From the NCBI GenBank assembly GCA_051881415.1, contig JBJEPV010000118.1, positions 1 to 9,174 of the forward strand: a stretch of DNA of 9,174 nt. The letters are read 5' to 3'. This document shows positions 7,428 to 9,174 of this stretch, piece by piece; the first letter of the stretch is position 1, and each line of letters starts with the position of its first letter. The notes under the pieces are model-generated. The model was not told where the DNA came from. It made no database searches and saw only the letters and a list, made by a program, of their open reading frames with translations. The DNA is from Fimenecus sp051881415 (GTDB taxonomy: Bacteria; Bacillota; Clostridia; Oscillospirales; Acutalibacteraceae). The position numbers and the translations under genes are program-made.

Positions 7428-7759
7428 AAAAACAAATCCTTAAACGATTTTTCGTCACAGAGATAAATGCCGTTGCTTTCGCGGCACACATTTAAACAAC
7501 TGAGACGCTGGGTTTCGTCCATACCGCAGTCCAAAATCACCACACTGCCGTACGGTTCGTCGCCCAAAAAGCCCATTTTCATCCGCGCGGCATACGCCGC
7601 CGCCGTGACATCGCTGTCACAGCGTTTTGCCGGAATGACTATGTAATAATCGAATTTCTTTTTCGGCTGCATCGCTTTGACCATCAGGCAATAGCAAAGC
7701 GCCAACAATCCGAACAGAATTAACCCGACAAATACCGCACCGACAAACGCTTCAAACAT
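7424..7759 (-). CDS. Small single-pass membrane protein of unknown function
   Basis: The predicted protein has 111 residues. One hydrophobic segment at about 4-27 (FVGAVFVGLILFGLLALCYC) is followed by the basic stretch KAMQPKKK, which predicts a cytosolic C-terminal domain. That domain (about 36-111) begins FDYYIVIPAKRCDSDV and contains GSVVILDCGMDETQRLSCLN. It looks like a small alpha/beta fold, but I do not recognise a family. The start at 7759 is preferred over 7792 because GGGGTGA lies just upstream and the reading then begins at the hydrophobic segment. Its stop overlaps the recD2 start by 4 bases. It is the first protein gene downstream of rnpB, and a hairpin covers its ribosome binding site. 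A link to recD2 is suggested only by the coupling. Confidence 0.72.
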   Translation of the reverse strand: MFEAFVGAVFVGLILFGLLALCYCLMVKAMQPKKKFDYYIVIPAKRCDSDVTAAAYAARMKMGFLGDEPYGSVVILDCGMDETQRLSCLNVCRESNGIYLCDEKSFKDLFL

Positions 7760-7787
7760 AAAAATCACCCCATAACAGTGTATGGGG
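7760..7787 (-). terminator. Hairpin with short U tract at the 3' side of rnpB
   Basis: On the minus strand CCCCATA (7781-7787) and TATGGGG (7768-7774) form a 7-bp stem, extendable to 9 with one G-U pair, around a 6-base loop. Five T follow (7760-7764), directly before the ATG at 7759. It resembles a weak intrinsic terminator for rnpB. The 3' arm is also the ribosome binding site of the 111-residue gene, so it may instead, or also, regulate translation. Confidence 0.5.
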
Positions 7788-7800
7788 CGCAAAACAGAAT

Positions 7801-8133
7801 GTGAGTAAACCTGTAAGCCGAGTTCTGTCGTTTAAAGCAATTATCTATCTACGCGCACCGTTGCCGATACGCTGGAGCCATCCGTCGAAGTATCTGCCCA
7901 GCTGACAACTTCGGTCGATGTTGCATCGGGTAGGGTTTACTTGGCAGCGCCGTTACCGACGCCCCGGTGAGCTCTTACCTCGCCTTTCCACCCTTACCGC
8001 AAAATGCGGCGGTATCTCTCTATGCACTTTCCCTAAGGTCGCCCTCGGCGGCTGTTAGCCGTTACCCTGCTGTGTGATGCTCGGACTTTCCTCATTCGCG
8101 TAAAACGCGCCCGCAATTGCTCAATTTACTCAC
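7801..8133 (-). ncRNA. rnpB: RNase P RNA (catalytic RNA for tRNA 5' maturation)
   Basis: The minus strand carries the conserved RNase P RNA blocks in order: GAGGAAAGTCCGAGC (8079-8093), GGTAAGAGCTCACCGG (7964-7979) and AGAACTCGGCTTACAGG (7810-7826). The ends GTGAGTAAA (5') and TTTACTCAC (3') pair as helix P1 and set the limits, giving about 333 nucleotides. The RNA is the catalytic subunit that cleaves the 5' leader of tRNA precursors. It begins just after a near-consensus promoter. The ends are taken from P1 pairing and could differ by a few bases. Confidence 0.95.
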
Positions 8134-8139
8134 AAGAAT

Positions 8140-8168
8140 ATTGTAGTATAAATCGGTGGGAATGTCAA
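8140..8168 (-). promoter_or_regulatory. rnpB: rnpB promoter
   Basis: On the minus strand TTGACA (8163-8168) and TACAAT (8140-8145) are 17 bases apart, placing the start six to seven bases downstream, at the first base of P1. It faces away from another strong promoter, with only 7 bases between the two -35 boxes. Confidence 0.9.
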
Positions 8169-8175
8169 ATAGATG

Positions 8176-8204
8176 TTGACAACGGATTTTTCGTGTGGTA
8201 TACT
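8176..8204 (+). promoter_or_regulatory. Strong sigma-A promoter of a short transcription unit
   Basis: TTGACA (8176-8181) and TATACT (8199-8204) are separated by 17 bases, a near-consensus promoter predicting a start near 8211. The only things downstream before a terminator are a 32-codon ORF and a structured stretch, so this promoter drives a transcript of roughly 175 nucleotides. Confidence 0.88.
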
Positions 8205-8234
8205 GTGAAAAATTTTCCAAAGGAGATGAACACA

Positions 8235-8333
8235 ATGTTGACTCGTTTTTCCGCGATGAATATGTTGCCGTCGGCCAAACGTTCTATGTTGGTCTTATTT
8301 TGCTGTGTTCATCGTGCGGAACGGAAATTTTAG
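8235..8333 (+). CDS. Small ORF (32 aa) in a structured transcript, unknown
   Basis: An ATG at 8235 is preceded by AAAGGAGATG, a strong ribosome binding site at good spacing, and opens a 32-codon frame ending at TAG 8331-8333. The peptide begins MLTRFSAMNMLPSAKRS, then has the hydrophobic and Cys-containing run MLVLFCCV, and ends in the basic HRAERKF. I recognise no family. The frame lies wholly between a strong promoter (8176-8204) and a strong terminator (8353-8386), with no other gene in the unit. GATGAACACA (8225-8234), next to the start codon, is perfectly complementary to TGTGTTCATC (8304-8313) inside the ORF, which could hide the initiation region. It may encode a small protein, or the unit may act mainly as an sRNA. 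Confidence 0.45.
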   Translation: MLTRFSAMNMLPSAKRSMLVLFCCVHRAERKF

Positions 8334-8352
8334 TTTTTGAGAAACCTAAAAT

Positions 8353-8386
8353 AAACCGTCGGTGCATACAGCATCGGCGGTTTTTT
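8353..8386 (+). terminator. Intrinsic terminator of the short transcription unit
   Basis: A 13-bp stem with two G-U pairs (AAACCGTCGGTGC at 8353-8365 with GCATCGGCGGTTT at 8371-8383) has a 5-base loop. The 3' arm ends in a run of six T (8381-8386). A weaker AT-rich hairpin (TTTTAG with CTAAAA) lies just upstream, around the sORF stop codon. Confidence 0.9.
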
Positions 8387-8412
8387 ATATCCGTTTCGCA
8401 CGGATAATAAAG

Positions 8413-8502
8413 TGTCATTCTGAACGAAGTGAAGAATCTCAAACAGCGCAAAGTATAGAATACGCGAAACGAGATTCTTCGCTTGGACGGCGCAGAATAA
8501 CA
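8413..8502. repeat. Imperfect inverted repeat of the TCATTCTGA..AAGAATCTC type
   Basis: The left arm, TGTCATTCTGAACGAAGTG then AAGAATCTC (8413-8440), is matched in inverted orientation by GAGATTCTTCGCTTGGACGG then CGCAGAATAACA (8471-8502). About 30 bases lie between the arms. From general knowledge, this motif recurs between genes in many bacterial genomes, including gut Clostridia. The arms have diverged and no ORF lies inside. It is probably a non-autonomous palindromic repeat. Confidence 0.7.
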
Positions 8503-8541
8503 ATCGGGCGGCGTGGAAAAACGCACCTATGCAGTGTTCGC

Positions 8542-8690
8542 CCGCAAAATTTGATGAGATTTTGCGGAACGGTCAAGACCGTTCCCTACGCACGAAATAC
8601 ATTTTACGGGGTAGGGCGGGTGGCTTGCCCCCGCCGTAAAACTACATCAAACCCAAATCCACCGGCGGACACCGTTTGCCCCTACCGCAT
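8542..8690. repeat. Cluster of short palindromic (REP-like) repeats
   Basis: Three hairpins follow in a row. CCGCAAAAT (8542-8550) pairs with 8559-8567. GGAACGGTC (8566-8574) pairs with 8577-8585 over a 2-base loop. TTTTACGG (8602-8609) pairs with CCGTAAAA (8634-8641) around a GC-rich core containing GGCGGG and CCCGCC. A related GGCGGACACCG..TTGCCCCTAC unit follows at about 8664-8686. These look like dispersed intergenic repeats of gut Firmicutes. Open frames across this stretch are artefacts of the repeats. No convincing promoter for the following gene was found. Confidence 0.65.
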
Positions 8691-8720
8691 CCATAAAATA
8701 CACCACAAGGAGTGATACAT

Positions 8721-9131
8721 ATGCAAACACCGATTTTAGAAACAGAAAGACTGATTTTGCGTCCCCTGCGCGTCACGGACGCACCCGCCGTATTCGAGTG
8801 GGCAAGTGACGAACGGGTGACAAAATATATGACTTACCCGAATCACGAGCGTATAGAAACAACCGTTGCGTGGCTCGAAAGCATCGACCACAACTCTGAC
8901 AACGAATATGATTTCGGCTTTGTGGAAAAGGAAAGCGGCGTGCTTATCGGCTCGGGGGGAATATATTGGAACGCCGATTACAAACAGTGGCGTGTCGGGT
9001 ATAATCTGCGTTTTGATCGCTGGCACCAAGGCTACGCCACCGAGGCGGCACGGGAAATCGTCCGCTTTGCCAAAGAGGATTTGCACGCGGAACGAATTGG
9101 CGCGTGCCACGCAGTCGACGGCAGATTATAA
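8721..9131 (+). pseudogene. GNAT acetyltransferase (RimJ/RimL type), C-terminus apparently frameshifted
   Basis: The frame from ATG 8721 gives 136 residues of a GNAT-fold N-acetyltransferase resembling RimJ/RimL. It starts TPILETERLILRPLRVTDAP and carries the acetyl-CoA loop WHQGYATEA (101-109), then AKEDLHAERIGACHAVD. These enzymes transfer acetyl groups from acetyl-CoA to ribosomal proteins, antibiotics or other amines; the substrate here cannot be told. Family members usually run to about 170-190 residues and continue after HAVD with an Asn/Ser-rich turn and a VMEKCGF-like helix. Here the frame ends GRL-stop. Downstream, in another frame, EKRIDFTKT resembles the lost EK..GFTKT block, suggesting one or more indels. 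A sequencing error is possible. The start is chosen for AAGGAG at 8707-8712; an in-frame GTG at 8712 overlaps that site. Confidence 0.7.
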
Positions 9132-9174
9132 TATCAAGTGCAACAGAAAAAAGAATAGACTTCACAAAAACCGA

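Noticed and set aside
8195..8407. A 70-codon plus-strand frame overlapping the short unit
   Set aside because: Its start lies within the -10 region of the strong promoter, and it reads straight through the terminator hairpin; the 32-codon frame has the ribosome binding site instead.
8542..8690. Possible CRISPR array
   Set aside because: The repeats are inverted hairpins of differing sequence, not evenly spaced direct repeats, and no cas gene is present.
8671..8699. Possible promoter for the acetyltransferase (TAAAAT at 8694-8699)
   Set aside because: The -10 resembles the consensus, but no acceptable -35 stands at 16-18 bases, and the region is repeat sequence.
8362..8715. A 117-codon plus-strand frame before the acetyltransferase
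   Set aside because: It begins inside a terminator and its translation runs through palindromic repeats; no ribosome binding site or family resemblance.

Overview
The window looks like chromosomal DNA from an endospore-forming member of the class Clostridia, probably near the Oscillospiraceae/Ruminococcaceae. The evidence is a spoIVA gene next to a SipL-like SPOCS-LysM gene, a dockerin-bearing secreted protein, a RecD2-type helicase, strong AGGAGG-like ribosome binding sites and moderately GC-rich coding. The placement is inferred from gene content, since no rRNA or other phylogenetic marker was compared.

Layout. Positions 1-844 (minus) hold a NYN-LOTUS protein that runs off the left edge. 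Between it and the next gene is a divergent promoter region with a perfect 30-bp palindrome and a sigma-E-like promoter pointing right. That promoter precedes a two-gene sporulation operon (plus strand): a sipL-like gene (985-2517) and spoIVA (2532-4010), closed by a strong terminator. Next come minus-strand units: a secreted protein with an N-terminal dockerin (4074-5054, own promoter), then recD2 (5223-7427), translationally coupled to a small membrane-protein gene (7424-7759), which lies just downstream of the RNase P RNA gene rnpB (7801-8133). rnpB is transcribed from one side of a compact divergent promoter pair. The other side drives a short transcription unit (8176-8386) with a 32-codon ORF and its own terminator. 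A cluster of dispersed palindromic repeats (8413-8690) follows. The window ends with a GNAT acetyltransferase gene that appears to lose its reading frame near its C-terminus.

How the genes work together. SpoIVA is the ATPase that polymerises on the forespore surface as the coat basement layer. SipL, first described in Clostridioides difficile, binds SpoIVA through a C-terminal LysM domain. Here the two appear to form one mother-cell operon. The other genes are housekeeping (rnpB, recD2) or of unclear role.

The least explained element is the short unit beside rnpB: near-consensus promoter, strong ribosome binding site, 32-codon ORF, a long-range helix covering the initiation region, and terminator. 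Other points worth checking are the palindrome centred on the NYN -35 box, the hairpin between rnpB and the membrane-protein gene, and the cysteine-rich SipL. No CRISPR array, tRNA, transposase or phage gene was seen.
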